Assembly: GCA_008933995.1 (NCBI GenBank)
Contig: WARS01000011.1
Location: 12,119,516 to 12,183,515 of the forward strand
Direction of reading: 5' to 3'
DNA length: 64,000 nucleotides
Origin: Datnioides undecimradiatus
Lineage: Eukaryota > Chordata > Actinopteri > Lobotiformes > Datnioididae
How positions within the stretch are numbered: the stretch's first letter is position 1; each line of letters starts with the position of its first letter. Under the pieces are notes generated by a model. That model did not search any database. It was not told the origin of the DNA and was given only the letters and a program-made list of their open reading frames with translations. Made by a program: the position numbers and the translations under genes. Shown here one piece after another: positions 1 to 11,770 of the stretch.

Positions 1-735
1 GCACTTCTATTACTCTGCTGCATTTGACTCCTTTATGAGTTTTTAAGCAGGACACTTTGTGATTACTTGATGCAAACATATTTTACCTTGTTCTAAAGCT
101 GCAAGCAGGTCATTGTCATTTTAATTAGCAAATCAGTAGTGCATTTAATTAATAAATTAGTTTCTGTAAATTAAATAAATGTACTTTTTCGTGTTGAATA
201 AACCTGTTGTACTCTTGAGCTTCTTGCTGCCCTATAAAAAGGAAGAAGAATGCATTTATATTGAAATGCTCGCCATGACCTCATAGACATCCAGTGACAG
301 TGGCCATCTTTTATTGTTATGCACACAACCTGCCAGGGTTTTTATTCAGAGATACAAAACTTACAAGATGTCCTGATCAGATAACCTGCTGATGTCTTAA
401 TCCCTTTGTTCTCTTAAGAAATAGGTCATTACCTGATTGTAGGTGTGCACTGAATTACTCCTTCCAGAGGTCATGTGATTCCAAACACAAAGGGGGCCAG
501 TCTTCATCAGACTTATCTAACAGTGTTCAGAAGGAAGAATTATTTCAAAACAAAATCGCACTGTTGATAGTGTCAAGATAACATGGGGATAATTGCTAGT
601 GTATTTAGACTAAACCCACCTAGTAACCCCCCCCCACCCCTCTGCCCTCATCTATTGGCTGCTGGTGGGGGGCGGAGGTTATGGCTCATAAACTATTAAG
701 CCTTGCTGGTGAGTTCTCCCAGGGACTGACGTATG
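1..735. other. Intergenic sequence left of the first gene
   Basis: No exon with coding character was found here. The stretch is AT-rich and has a poly-C run near 628-640. An AATAAA hexamer on the + strand at 197-202 could be the polyadenylation signal of a gene lying to the left, but nothing else supports that. The last ~70 bases lead into the TATA box of the IGFBP-domain gene. Confidence 0.5.
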
Positions 736-743
736 TATAAAAG
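736..743 (+). promoter_or_regulatory. TATA box of the IGFBP-domain gene
   Basis: TATAAAAG is seen directly. With usual spacing (about 30 bases) transcription would start near 764-768, only a few bases before the ATG at 771. Either the leader is extremely short, or an upstream exon is used and this is not the main promoter. Confidence 0.55.
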
Positions 744-770
744 GTGCTGGCAGGTGTTCTCACCACAAAG

Positions 771-2582
771 ATGTGGATGCTCTTCTTTTTTAGTGTCTTG
801 CTGGGGGCGATGGGGTCAGAGGAAACGCCCCCTGCTGCAGCTCAGCAGCTTCAGACTCTACACTGCCCGCCCTGTGAGCAGATCCACTGCTCCTCCCGGC
901 AGGCGCTAAATCTCCAGTGTAAAGGTGGTATCACGACAGGTGTGTGTGGCTGCTGCCCCGTTTGTGCCAGACTGGAGGGGGAGAGCTGCGGAGGAACCTG
1001 GGACTATCTGGGCAAGTGTGATGAAGGGCTGGTGTGTGTTTACCAGGAATCAGCAGGTGACAAACCAGACACAGAGCGCAAAGGCATCTGTGAAGCAGGT
1101 AAGATTACAGTTTATAACCCCAATTAGACGTCTGCACTGGATTAGTTTTTATCATTGATTAATATAGTATGCAACAGTGAGCCAAACTGACCTAAACAAC
1201 TGAAAAGAGACTGGAACTTGTCAGTAGTGTAACTATTTCACTTATATAAACAGTATATTTAAGTTGATGCATAATTATTGTTTTTGATTGTTAATTGAAA
1301 TTAACAGGTAAATTTGAATGTATATGTACACATATGTGTTTTTTCACTATTTTAAGTCTATGTTCTTAGTAGGGCATAAATGGAAACATTAACGTAAATT
1401 GTAATTTGAGGATTTTTCAATGAAACAAATCTTTTCAAGAAGGCAAAAAAGTCAATATTACAGAGTCAAAAAACAGTTTAATAGCAAAATAGCAGCATAA
1501 AAAGTTCTGTAGTCAAGAGTTCAGAGGCTTTATGAGAGAACTGGATCAGTAAATATAAAAAAATAAAAGTGCTTGTGTCAGTGTTTTATACAGTTTTGAT
1601 GCTCAAAGTGACTAATAACTAACTGCCAAACAAATGAGGTGAAGTACAAAGCACAAGAATTCAGTCCAAAATATAATGGAGTAGTAGTGTAAATGGAAAG
1701 TAAAATGGAAAAACTCAAATTCAAACCCAAATTGTATTTATGTGCAGAACTTGAGTTACATTTGACTACTACAGGTCACTGCAGGGGGGGATGGTGCCAG
1801 AGTGGTAAATCTTGCTTATGAGCTGTGAAGACTGATAGTGTGGTCAAGGCTTCCTTTGATTCAAAGGTTTCTGCTAAACAGTTAAGCCATAATTACACCT
1901 CTTATCTCCTCATGGTAAAAAGAGTTGTCACCGTTACTGATACAGTATCAGACGTAGTACGAGATTAGAGATTTTCATATCTAGGTTGCCGCTCGGCAAA
2001 AGATGCAGATATTAAATTTGATATATCTGATTAACATGTGTGTTTGTGCAGTGATTCAATCCGTGCATACAGAGAGCTGTCAGCCAGAGTGCACCAAGGA
2101 ATACTGTCAGGCCAACCCCTCTGAAATCTGCTCAGCCAGGTGACTAAAAGCAAGAAGATGTTTTCTGCTTTATTTCTTCTCATGCTGCATTTCTTTGAAC
2201 AGAAATCTGAATTTCCTGCTCTGTAGGTTTGTATCTCTGGAGAACGCAGCGTGCCAGGGCTCCTGCCAACACACCTCCTGTTCAAGCTGTCTGCTGCTGA
2301 AACCCCCATCGTGCCCTCAGACCTGCAGCCAGTCTGATTCCTCCTGTCTGCAGCGCTTTGGAAAGTGTGTGCACAACCACCTGACAGCCACTCATAACTC
2401 AGTATGCCACAACAACCTGCAGGTAGGTGGGAGTAAACCACTGCAGTATGTACTGTACCGTACTGACATTAAACACTTCACCCACTAATCCAACACCGTG
2501 TACTCTGTCTCTCCTCCTCTAGAGTAATTCTGAGGGGCATTTTCTGTGTTTGGTCCCAGCCTGTCCCAGCACATCGAAGTAA
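771..2582 (+). CDS. Secreted cysteine-rich protein with IGFBP N-terminal domain (CRIM1-like N-terminus)
   Basis: Four exons, 771-1098, 2052-2139, 2227-2422 and 2523-2582, join in phase with GT-AG introns to give 223 aa. Residues 1 to about 20 form a signal peptide (MWMLFFFSVLLGAMGSE), so the product should be secreted. Residues about 33-109 carry 12 cysteines and the CGCCPVC motif of the IGFBP N-terminal fold; the spacing through ESCGGTW and KCDEGLVC resembles the N-terminus of CRIM1 and single-IGFBP-domain proteins. Residues 110-223, from exons 2-4, hold 15 more cysteines in a pattern I do not recognise; it is neither thyroglobulin type-1 nor an obvious VWC repeat. Binding of IGF or a TGF-beta family ligand is possible by family but not shown. 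I chose ATG 771 because an in-frame start at 744 would be GTG inside the TATA region; a second ATG lies at 777. Confidence 0.85.
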
Positions 2583-2758
2583 TTCCCAATACAAAGGGAG
2601 GAAACCCAGAGGAAACTCGCTCATGTAGCAAAAAAAGACAAACGGCAGCTATCTATAAAGTTTATTACTTTAAAATTCTTCATCTATCAATCACATTTTG
2701 TATGCAATGTAACCCTGAATGAAATCCTATACTGTTTTATGTATTTTAAATTGTGAAT

Positions 2759-2764
2759 AATAAA
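2759..2764 (+). terminator. Polyadenylation signal of the IGFBP-domain gene
   Basis: AATAAA lies 177 bases after the TAA stop at 2580-2582. It gives a compact 3' UTR of about 200 bases. Confidence 0.65.
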
Positions 2765-2949
2765 ATTTATTGTGTTTAAGTCTCTGTGTGTGCTACAAGA
2801 CTCCACTCAGGGACACAAAGTTCACAAACACACAAACAAAAAACACTTTATATGCGTCTGAACTGATTAGCTATTCTTTCTATAAATGTATTAATTATTA
2901 AAAATATTACAGTCTGTGTATCGGTACTCAATTAATCCCATAAAGCCCC

Positions 2950-3180
2950 ATAAAAAGTGTTGATTTCCACTGAGCTTCAGCTGTACCTTATGTTTGGTGC
3001 TACTAAGTAGATGTTAGCATGCTCACATGCTAAATAAGATGGTAAACAGGGGAAACCTATCTGATAACATGAGCATGTTTACATTGTCTTTGTGAGCATG
3101 TTAGCATGATGATGACAGCTCACTCACTGCACAATGCACAGTGCATTGCAGCCTCACAGAGCGGACTATAGACTCCTGGT
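2950..3180. repeat. Teleost interspersed repeat fragment (GTTAGCATG-type)
   Basis: The run holds repeated ATGTTAGCATG / GAGCATGTT words, then GCAGCCTCACAGAGC and GACTATAGACTC. This order matches a very common dispersed repeat of percomorph genomes that I recognise from memory; I could not run a repeat library. Related GTTAGCATG words occur at about 32160-32300 and 38590-38730. Confidence 0.55.
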
Positions 3181-5141
3181 TTTGCTACATAAACAACTCC
3201 CTTTATAGTGAATGTCTGAACCAGTTTGAAACACATGTACTGAAACGATGCAGCAAGTTTTAAAAGTTATACTGACTTTGAGGCAGAGAAATGAGGAACA
3301 ATATGGACACAACACTGCAGTGAAATTAACAGTCATATCAGTCAGGGATTGTGTCTCTTCTGATTTGTTCAGAATTTAATTTTTTCCGTTTACAGGGTAA
3401 GTAAAGTGCCTCTAGTCCCCTCAGCCATCGCTGCCCCCTGACAGATGATGGTTATTGAATAACAGAGGGTTTATGAGGCAGCAATAATGAAGCTTGTACA
3501 GAAAGGGAATAAAGTGTGGACCAACAATGGACAGTTTGTTCTGTGGCCTTCAAATGTGAGCTGTTTCTGAGGCAGTTTATCTGAAGGATTTCGCAAGAAG
3601 GAATTGGTTTTTATACCAAAACAAAGGCCTGCGTTTTCTTTCATCTTGCTTCAACTTCAGTTGTATCACTTGAGTGATATCTAAATAATGTCCAGTGTTT
3701 AATCAGACAGACGAGAGGGCTGTGCAGCTCCTTGTCCAATTTAGTTTTGAAACCAATAGGATCAAGTGCCAGAGGAGGGAAATGAAGGAGAAATTGTGCC
3801 TGCGCTGTCACTATTGTATATGAAACTGGAATGAATAAAATCAATGTTAGAGGTACAACAATAGTTTCCAAATCTAACTATATGAGACATACCATTATGT
3901 GATGATAAAACTTAGACATATAGTGTTTATAAATCAAGTACTTTATCATTTCAGTTGATAAACTGATCTCTAACAGGGTTGTAAAGCAAACTGGAAGGAG
4001 CAATCCAAATTCTTCTTTGGTATATTTCTTGCGTTTCTTACTGTGGATTCACATCAGCATACCGTCCCTATTAGAACAGGATCTGTCACCAAAGCCGGCC
4101 GCCTCTCTTATCAATCCCATATAGCTGTCTCACTTTTTTTTTTTATCTGATAAAAACAACGGATAACAAAGGACAGTCTGCGTGCCAGCTGTAATAAATG
4201 CCCATCAGAGGAAACCCATGTTAAAGTTTGAATACAGCACAAAACAATAGAAAAGTAAGAGCGATTACTACAAAGGAGTGACCTTCAGGTAGATTTTGAT
4301 GTGGCTTCACGCTGATTATTTCCAGCATGATAGAAACATGTTTGACGTCATGGGTCTCTTAAACAAGCAGAAGAATCATTTCAAGTCAACCGCTTCACTT
4401 TTTTACGATTTTTAATTCAACAAACAAAACTCACGTAAACCCTCGAAACAGTTTAATCAAAAGTATACTTTTATTCATGTCTGCAAACTGTGACACATGT
4501 AATAAACATGTTGACTTTGAAGAGGACATAAAGCTTACTTCCTTTACTGATTTTACAATAAAAAATATCAGTGAGGTTATCAGAGGTCTTTCTTTGACCT
4601 ATCCTTATAAATACAGTATGTCAGCAATTAAACTATAGCCACCTCATATTTTTCCTTCATGAAACTAATTATATTTAACACCTTAAAGTTGTAATTAAAT
4701 TATTAGCTGTGAAAGGGCGTTTTCCCATTTCCTAAGAACCGAGTGATATGAAATCACACCTTTGAAGGGTAAGCATTTAAACTGGAACAATGTCATTAGT
4801 CCCTAAAGGACAGACAAATATGTATGGGTCAATATGATCAGGTGATGTGCTGGATATCCTCAGTACTAAATACAAATTAAAGAGGAATCAATGCATAACA
4901 TTTTTAAAATGCAGGATCTTACAATACTTAATACACAATACAATCCCAGTCGCTGCTATTACAGAAGTTATGTTATCTTGAAATAACAGTAATTATAGTT
5001 ATTTGTACTAATAAAGAAAATAAGAGAAAAAAACAGTATAAAGGTGCATAAAACTTAATCTTTGCTCAGGCCCCCAGTCAGTCTCTGATCAGGAAGGCAC
5101 TGTGGATAATAAACATCCAGGCCGTCTGCCCTGTTGTCTTG
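3181..5141. other. Convergent gap between the IGFBP-domain gene and parp16
   Basis: No coding exon was found. The right part is the parp16 3' UTR: on the - strand an AATAAA hexamer is read at 4475-4470, about 670 bases past the parp16 stop. The rest is AT-rich and featureless. Confidence 0.5.
4470..4475 (-). terminator. parp16: Candidate polyadenylation signal of parp16
   Basis: The + strand reads TTTATT, which is AATAAA on the - strand. It is the most plausible signal downstream of the stop at 5142, though other AT-rich hexamers nearby could serve. Confidence 0.4.
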
Positions 5142-7558
5142 TCACCTGAACAGTCTGTTCCAAAAGGATACAAAGGTGTTGGAGTTAAAGGCACCGATGA
5201 ATATGAGCAGCAAAAGGTAGAGACTCATCATGATGGCAAAATGGTGCCTGAGGAGCCAGGAGGTGCTGCGGGAATGTCTGAAGAAGAAAAACAAAACAAA
5301 CAAAACCACATTTAACTTTTCAGCCAACAACCTAAACTATAGACAGATATTATTAAGCATATAATTAGGTATTAGTAACAAAAACAGTAGTTTTAATTAT
5401 CTCTACACATTCTCAGCTCAGCTGTCTTGTGAAAATGAAGGTACATGTACAGACACAAAGAGGCAGGTAGTCTCTTTTCTTGCCTGATGCATCAAAGCGT
5501 GCAAATGCTCTGCAAAACTACATGTGAGCCCAGAGATTCTTACCTGGACAGGTGCCTCCTCTGAGAGTAAAGAAGCAGGTACTTGACTCGCAAAAGCTGA
5601 TTGTTGGTGACTACAAAGTATTTCTGTGGTACTTCCCCCCCTTCACTGTTTTTTGCTCTTGAGCGTTGACGGTCAATTATTTCAGAATCTGAAATGGGAA
5701 ATGAATTGCTGGTTTAAATATGAAGCCATTTAAAAATCTGTGTTAAGTGATTTTACACCTGTGTTATTCTGTGTGTGCGTGCACACTGAGTGAACACACC
5801 TTTTTTCTTCACCTGGCACTTAACATCTGGGTGATCAATGACTTCACACAAGGCAACGCAGCTGAGCAGTGGACCCAGGAGACTTTCTTGCCAGCCACTG
5901 CTGTGAGGACTGTAGAGAACAGCCATGCTGAGGTCACTGGTGAGGTAGGTCCCCTCTCCAAACACTGAGTTCTGCACACAGATTGCAAAATAGATCAACT
6001 GAGTTGTTGTGTCAAGCATAAACAACAGAGCATCTGTGATTTCCACTTCATCTTATAGTAATTTTTAAACTGCAACAGCTCCATATTGTCTTATATATTA
6101 TACTTCATATTAAATGTCTATAAGTGACTGTTAGTGTCAGAGAGAAGTTGAGGCAGTGATGCCCTCACTAACCTTGTTGAGGTGACAGTGCAGCCCATTG
6201 TGAATGATAGAGTGAAAGTTCTCCAGACGGCTCCCGTGGAATGCATAGAAGACGTCTCTGCCAGCCCTCATCTTCTCAAACCTGGCGTTCATCTGATCAC
6301 AGTACTCCAGCTCAAACAGGAAGTCGGGCACAGGTGCACTAATCCCTTCGTTTTCTGTCAGCTTACAAAGTTTGGTGTACTGGTGCAGATCAGAGAAACA
6401 TATTGTAAACCAAAAAGGAAAAAGTAAAAGATGCTGAGGTTTATGTGTTTAAACTCGCAGTGGTGTACCTCATCTTTCTGTAGTGTTTTCACAGCAAAGC
6501 TCTTTGAGGAGAGAATCCAGTGTGTGAGAGCCAGGTGATGTTCTCCCTCTCTGGGTCGTAGCCTCAGTAACTCTCTCACACTTGGCAAAGACTGCAAATC
6601 AGCCAGCTTGGAAGAAAACAAACTTCTTTTGATCACATCACAACAGGACTATTAACACCTGTTTATGGTCTATCTAATCTTCTCTTTCTTTGTATGTAAA
6701 GCTGTATTTTCTTGAACTATATTCAACTCTGAAACTGATTATCATATTTGTATCTATGTCACCACAAATGTCATGCGATTCTGTATCATGACCGTGCCCA
6801 CAGAAGGTTAAAATGTGTAGCCTTTGCACCCTGCCACTAAAAATATCCTAAAAACCTTGAGATGTTTGGCAATATTGATCAGATGTTGTCTTTAAAAATA
6901 CCTTAAAATAATGTCAAAACCTGAACAATATGAATAGCTATAAACAAATAAACAAATTAAATCTTCAATTCCACTAAGTGCTATAAAGCTAATGAGTGGC
7001 CCACCAAAGACATAAATCTTTGTTTTTAAGTACCTACTGAACTTCAAAGATCTAAAATCATCATATGACTCTAATCTGTGCTTTATGAGTGTAGGTCTAC
7101 ACATAATATGAATAAATACAATTTGGTTAATGTACTCGAAAAGTTCCTTGACAAACTGCATTTTTATATCTCTGAAACATTTACCTCTTAATCCATTTGC
7201 AAAGGCATTTATTGTAATGCAGTCTTTTTTCTTTAACTTTCACTGACCCAATGCCACACCTAACAACACATTACTGCCACCAAGTGTATTATGTCAGTGC
7301 TGGACACTTTGTGATCACAACTGCTACAATAGAGGTTGATCAAAAGCATCTGACTGCCACCTATCTTACCAGCTCCTCAAAGTCCTTATTGTCACCACGT
7401 AAGTATCTAGGAGGGAAGGGTCTGAGTAAAGAGTCCCTCTTGTAGTTTTGTGCAGCAGCAATGCACAAACTGCAGCGGAGGTCTGCAGCTACCGGGTCTC
7501 TGTGCAGACAGGAGAACACCAGCTCTCTTACGGCCTCAGGTGGGAGCGGTGGCTGCAT
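5142..7558 (-). CDS. parp16: Protein mono-ADP-ribosyltransferase PARP16
   Basis: Six coding exons on the - strand, 7558-7370, 6606-6469, 6379-6173, 5971-5800, 5688-5544 and 5277-5142, join in phase to 328 aa; human PARP16 is about 322. The product is a tail-anchored ER enzyme that mono-ADP-ribosylates proteins such as ER stress sensors (family knowledge). The N-terminal helical domain contains [13 protein letters not shown]. The catalytic domain shows [19 protein letters not shown] with His157, [11 protein letters not shown] with Tyr187, and [13 protein letters not shown] with Tyr259, the H-Y-Y triad of this enzyme. The last ~35 residues form a hydrophobic anchor ([15 protein letters not shown]) with a short basic end. 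The ATG at 7558 lies 9 bases inside an exon whose acceptor is at 7568-7569, so the 5' UTR is spliced; an in-frame non-ATG extension upstream was not used. Confidence 0.95.
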
Positions 7559-8385
7559 TCCCAGCACTGTACACAGAGGTGATTAGATAGCACACCAGTG
7601 AGCACAGCCAAAAATGAAGTTTACAGGACAGCAAACACCTCTTGACCTCACATAGTAGGACTAGCAAAAATGTATTAAAAATCGTTGTGTTGTTTTAAAC
7701 TGTGCACTGCCATAACAATCGGTTTCCCCCGAAGACTTACTCCCCAATCTGATTCCTATTTTCAATTTATTGATCAAATAATTGATGAATCGATAAACCA
7801 ATTAAACCCACCCCAGTCCAATTTGCATGAATCATCTTATCTTGCTTTGAAAGGAAGACATTCTCTCATTCATTCATGTATTTCACCTAAGTTGTTTTGC
7901 AATAATCAACCTGTACCGTATGACATAGGTCAGGTAACTGCTTTAGGTTTGCTCACCAACTATTTGCTACAGTTGCACACTTGAGCTGCAACTTGAGCCA
8001 CGTTACTTTTGTCAGCAGTTGACGTCTAGTAGTTTTATGGCCTACATCGAAACAAAAATTGACTGTCTAATATATAAAGTCCCATGCGCTGCTTTTACCT
8101 GCAGTGACAACTTTGCAGGAAATAAGTGACGTTTGGTTAGCTACTGATGTTGTCCTTCTGAGCTAGCTAGCATACAAGGATGTGGGAAGCTACATTAGCT
8201 ACAGCTAGCTGAGCTACAACAAGTGAAGAGCTGCTAGTATATCTGTCGTTTAGTATCGTTACTGGTGACAAATACAATATTGTCGGACAAGTGAATGATC
8301 GCAAATTCACTAGGAATACATCTATATCTCACAAAGACATATATCACCTGATATAAACTAGTTTTACATTATAATATGTCGTTAC

Positions 8386-8440
8386 CTTCAGTCTCGCTCA
8401 ACTCATAGCACTGCAGGAAACGCTAACGTTAACCTACGGG
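8386..8440 (-). other. parp16: Probable non-coding first exon and promoter region of parp16
   Basis: On the - strand GACTGAAG is followed by a good donor, gtaacg, at 8385 and below. The coding exon begins with a splice acceptor, so a leader exon must lie upstream and this is the best candidate. The right boundary (transcription start) is a guess. No TATA box is clear. Confidence 0.4.
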
Positions 8441-10740
8441 ACTGGTGCGTTCAAGTACTCTAAAAGAGCGTAATTATGAAATCTTTGCACATGAACGAAA
8501 GGTGTAAACACAAACGTAGCAAATATTTTAGCAAACAGAAAGATGTAGGCTGTCGCTACATCGGCAACGAGAAACAAGATACAACTACCTTGGTCATAAA
8601 TGCCAATAAGTATTCGCATTGCATTTTTTTAATTTTTGTACTATTAGGTCCAATGTCAGAAACAGTAACAATCCGAAATTTACGAGGGGAAGAGAAAGCT
8701 TCATTGGTCACGTTAGACTGCTGTCCAGAGAGTCATTTAAGTTTCCCTGTAGAAATCAAACACCAGCCTTACCCCTGTCCCAAAAGATGCTGAGCATCAT
8801 GAACAGAATTTATCAGGTACAGAGTTTATAAAAGCAAAACCAAAGCCCGGAGCAACAGATTAGGAATAGATTGATTCTGAATAGATTGTGAAAGAAAATC
8901 TCACAATTTCATGTCTTGTCTGAAAAAAATCTGCATTGCTGTATTACAGGCTTTGTAGCCTAAAGTAGATATAGACAACAGTGTAAAATATTTTTTTATT
9001 TAACCTCTTTATTGTGTGTTCAAGTTTAAAAGGCCAGAAAAGGCCAATCTGCTTGCTATGAGCCATGCTATACATTCTCCTACTATTATTACTGTCCAGT
9101 CAAAATAAAATTTGTCATTGACATTAAGCTTGGGAAATGCTGCAATATTTTAATTTAATATTCACTGGGCAGAGCTGACACAATGCCTGGTAAACTATGC
9201 TGATACTGCCATTAGATCTGCTTCTTTGTGTCTTGTGCAGAATCAGATGTTTTTACAGCCAGTCAACCTAAAGCTTACCCTGACACTTATTCCTACTTAC
9301 ATAAAGGCTTTAATGAGAAACAGACCTGGACATATCAAACGTATCATACACCTGTACATACAAATGAAGTAAAACTTACACACATGGTTTGTTTAAAATA
9401 TTGTCTTAATTCAGAATTAGACAATTAATGTCCATGCATGAATTAGCAAAACATTTCCAGTGGCACAGAGCTATCATTGTCATCTTTTTTCAGGCCTCCC
9501 CATAAACTGCATGGATCTGGAATTTCAAAAAATCTCTAAGGCAACTTCAGCTCATTCTGAATTCCTCTGTCTTAACAAAGACACACAAAATTGAGAAGTC
9601 TACACTTGCTTGCAGTGAATCAAATGCTTCACTATAAATATTTTTAGGAATTAGTGTACCAGATGATGCCTCTGTAGGGGTCCAATAATGCTAACAATTA
9701 CCAGGTTTTAAGCAACAAGTGAAAAAGAAGCACTGTGCACCACAGAGCTAAAACAAAAACTTCTAGACAATGAGACACTTCCTCTGACTTTAACTACCCT
9801 TAAATCCTGGTCAGTTAATTTGTTACCACTTTATCGTAAGGAAACCATTACAACGGGCTCATAAGATCTGATATGTCTGATCAATAAGACTTTACAACTT
9901 TTTCGGTTGTAAGGTGGTGAAAAATCCTTGGTCTTCAAGAAATTAGAAAAGACACCAGAGTTTCTCACTATCTAACAAGTCATCAAGTCAAATACAAACG
10001 ACAACACAAACACTAATCTCAGTAATGGCTTATCATAACTGATCTATACAACGATTTGGAAAATAGTTCATCAACCTTTAGTAAAGCCATGAGTTACTAC
10101 TTGTAAAGCCTTAACCCCTACAAAGAGTGAATTTTATTATTATAATATAGTTTATTATTCATTATTATCTTTTATGCATTCCATTATGTTCTTTTAATTG
10201 CTTTTGTAAATGAAATATGCTACAGGGATGAACTTGCCTTAGCCAAAATATGCTATAACACATTTGTGTCCCTATGACCTCCACAGGGTCACAGTGGCCT
10301 TAATTAAGTTTTTACTCCCTGTATCACTGTGTTGTAGCTGATGCTCTTTACATGTTTCATTAAGTTTCTGTTGTAGTCTATTTAATAGTATGCTAACAGC
10401 AGCCAATCAGATCAAGTTGTGTAATGCCTTCTGTGATTTTCAGCAGTGTGGACAGCGTCACATCAGGGAGGGCGGAGCTTGTTGGAATATCTCTGCTTAC
10501 TGATTGGTTGAGTCACGTCGGCAACAAATCCCGTTTTTTTTTCATCCTGGGCCCTGCCTGGTCCTACCCGGGCGGGTAAAGCCAACCGAGTGGGGGTATG
10601 TGCGTAAAGAAAAGACCTTACGTCACGTGACCGGCCCTTACTCCCCAAACCCATCATTTGAGGAACAGCGTAACATATTTCTGTGTTAACCGCGCCAGAT
10701 CTGGCTTTTCCCCTCGGTGTGTTTTAATGCCGATGAATGC
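8441..10740. other. Intergenic region between the divergent parp16 and scamp5 genes
   Basis: About 2.3 kb separates the two presumed promoters. An open frame on the + strand from ATG 8476 to 8793 (105 codons) matches no family I recognise and is probably chance. GC-rich sequence with CpGs begins near 10450 and leads into the scamp5 promoter. Confidence 0.45.
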
Positions 10741-10750
10741 ATAGGATGCT

Positions 10751-10799
10751 CTATAAACGAACAGAGGGATTCTAGCGATATTCTCGGACTAGACGGGAG
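10751..10799 (+). promoter_or_regulatory. scamp5: Candidate scamp5 core promoter and 5' end of leader exon
   Basis: CTATAAAC at about 10750-10757 is a possible TATA element. Downstream, GACGGGAG is followed by gtaagg at 10800-10805, a consensus donor that would end a short non-coding exon 1 at 10799. The ATG lies in the next exon near 11771. Inferred from signals only; no transcript evidence. Confidence 0.45.
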
Positions 10800-11711
10800 G
10801 TAAGGCGTTTTAATCGCTGCATTTTCATTCATTACCCTGTACTCCATCAGAGAGAGGAAATAAATTGCAGTAGCTATTCAAATAAACCGGATTGTGGCTT
10901 TAGCAAAAACCAGAAATCTCTTGCCTGGGAGATTTTAATGTGTGGAGCTCGGGCTTGACCTGATGAGAAAGAAGCACCGATGCACCGTGTCGCACAGCCC
11001 TGAAGGACGCTTCTCCATCGCTTGTGATCACGATGCACTGTGTCCTGCTGCAGCATCTCTGTCATCCGCCGAAAGACGTACACATATAAGACAGTTTTCC
11101 CATGAAAATGCATAAAATCAGCCAGGATTAGGCTGTTTTTCTTGACACAGATTGCTTTATTTTTCGGTGGAAAGATGCCCTTCAGAGCTCCACTCACTTG
11201 TCCACCATCATATACATTGAGATGGGTTTTGCACAGTCATATAGTATGGAAGGTGATTGATTATAGCCTACTGGCATGCTATAGAAGTACATAAACAGCT
11301 ATTCTACATATAGCTCACTCTGTAGACTATGTAGGCCTTAAGCACGCCTATTGTGCGTCCATAGGTTATGAATACATTTTGGGAATCGCAGTAGGCCACA
11401 CAGCTTCCCACCGCGCGCATTACACTGCTGTAATATGCGGTCAAGGAAAATATGTTTATCCGTGGCGATTTCATGAGTGTTGCTCCGGGATGGCTGGAAA
11501 CACTGGCAGGGCTGGACAGCACCTTTAATGAAATAACGCAGGGATTTAAAGTCTGTTATACCCGTGAAGTGTGTGTGCATGCATCCAGGAAGGCCTATGG
11601 AGGATTGTGGCCTGTTGCCTTTAAGGAGAGAATTGTGAAAGTGATCCTGCATTTAACAAAACAGCACTGTCGTTTATTCGCAGATTGGTTTTCAAGACAG
11701 CTGAGATTGAA

Positions 11712-11733
11712 GTGTGTGTGTGTGTGTGTGTGT
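11712..11733 (+). repeat. (GT)11 microsatellite just upstream of the scamp5 start codon
   Basis: Eleven GT units end 37 bases before the ATG at 11771. If the exon begins at the acceptor CAG at 11681-11683, the repeat lies inside the 5' UTR. Confidence 0.9.
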
Positions 11734-11770
11734 CCTGTTTGCAAGTGGAGGAAGATACTGAGTGGACATC

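Noticed and set aside
8476..8793. 105-codon open frame beginning just upstream of the parp16 leader
   Set aside because: No recognisable family, weak start context, and no intron signals in keeping with a fish gene; most likely chance.
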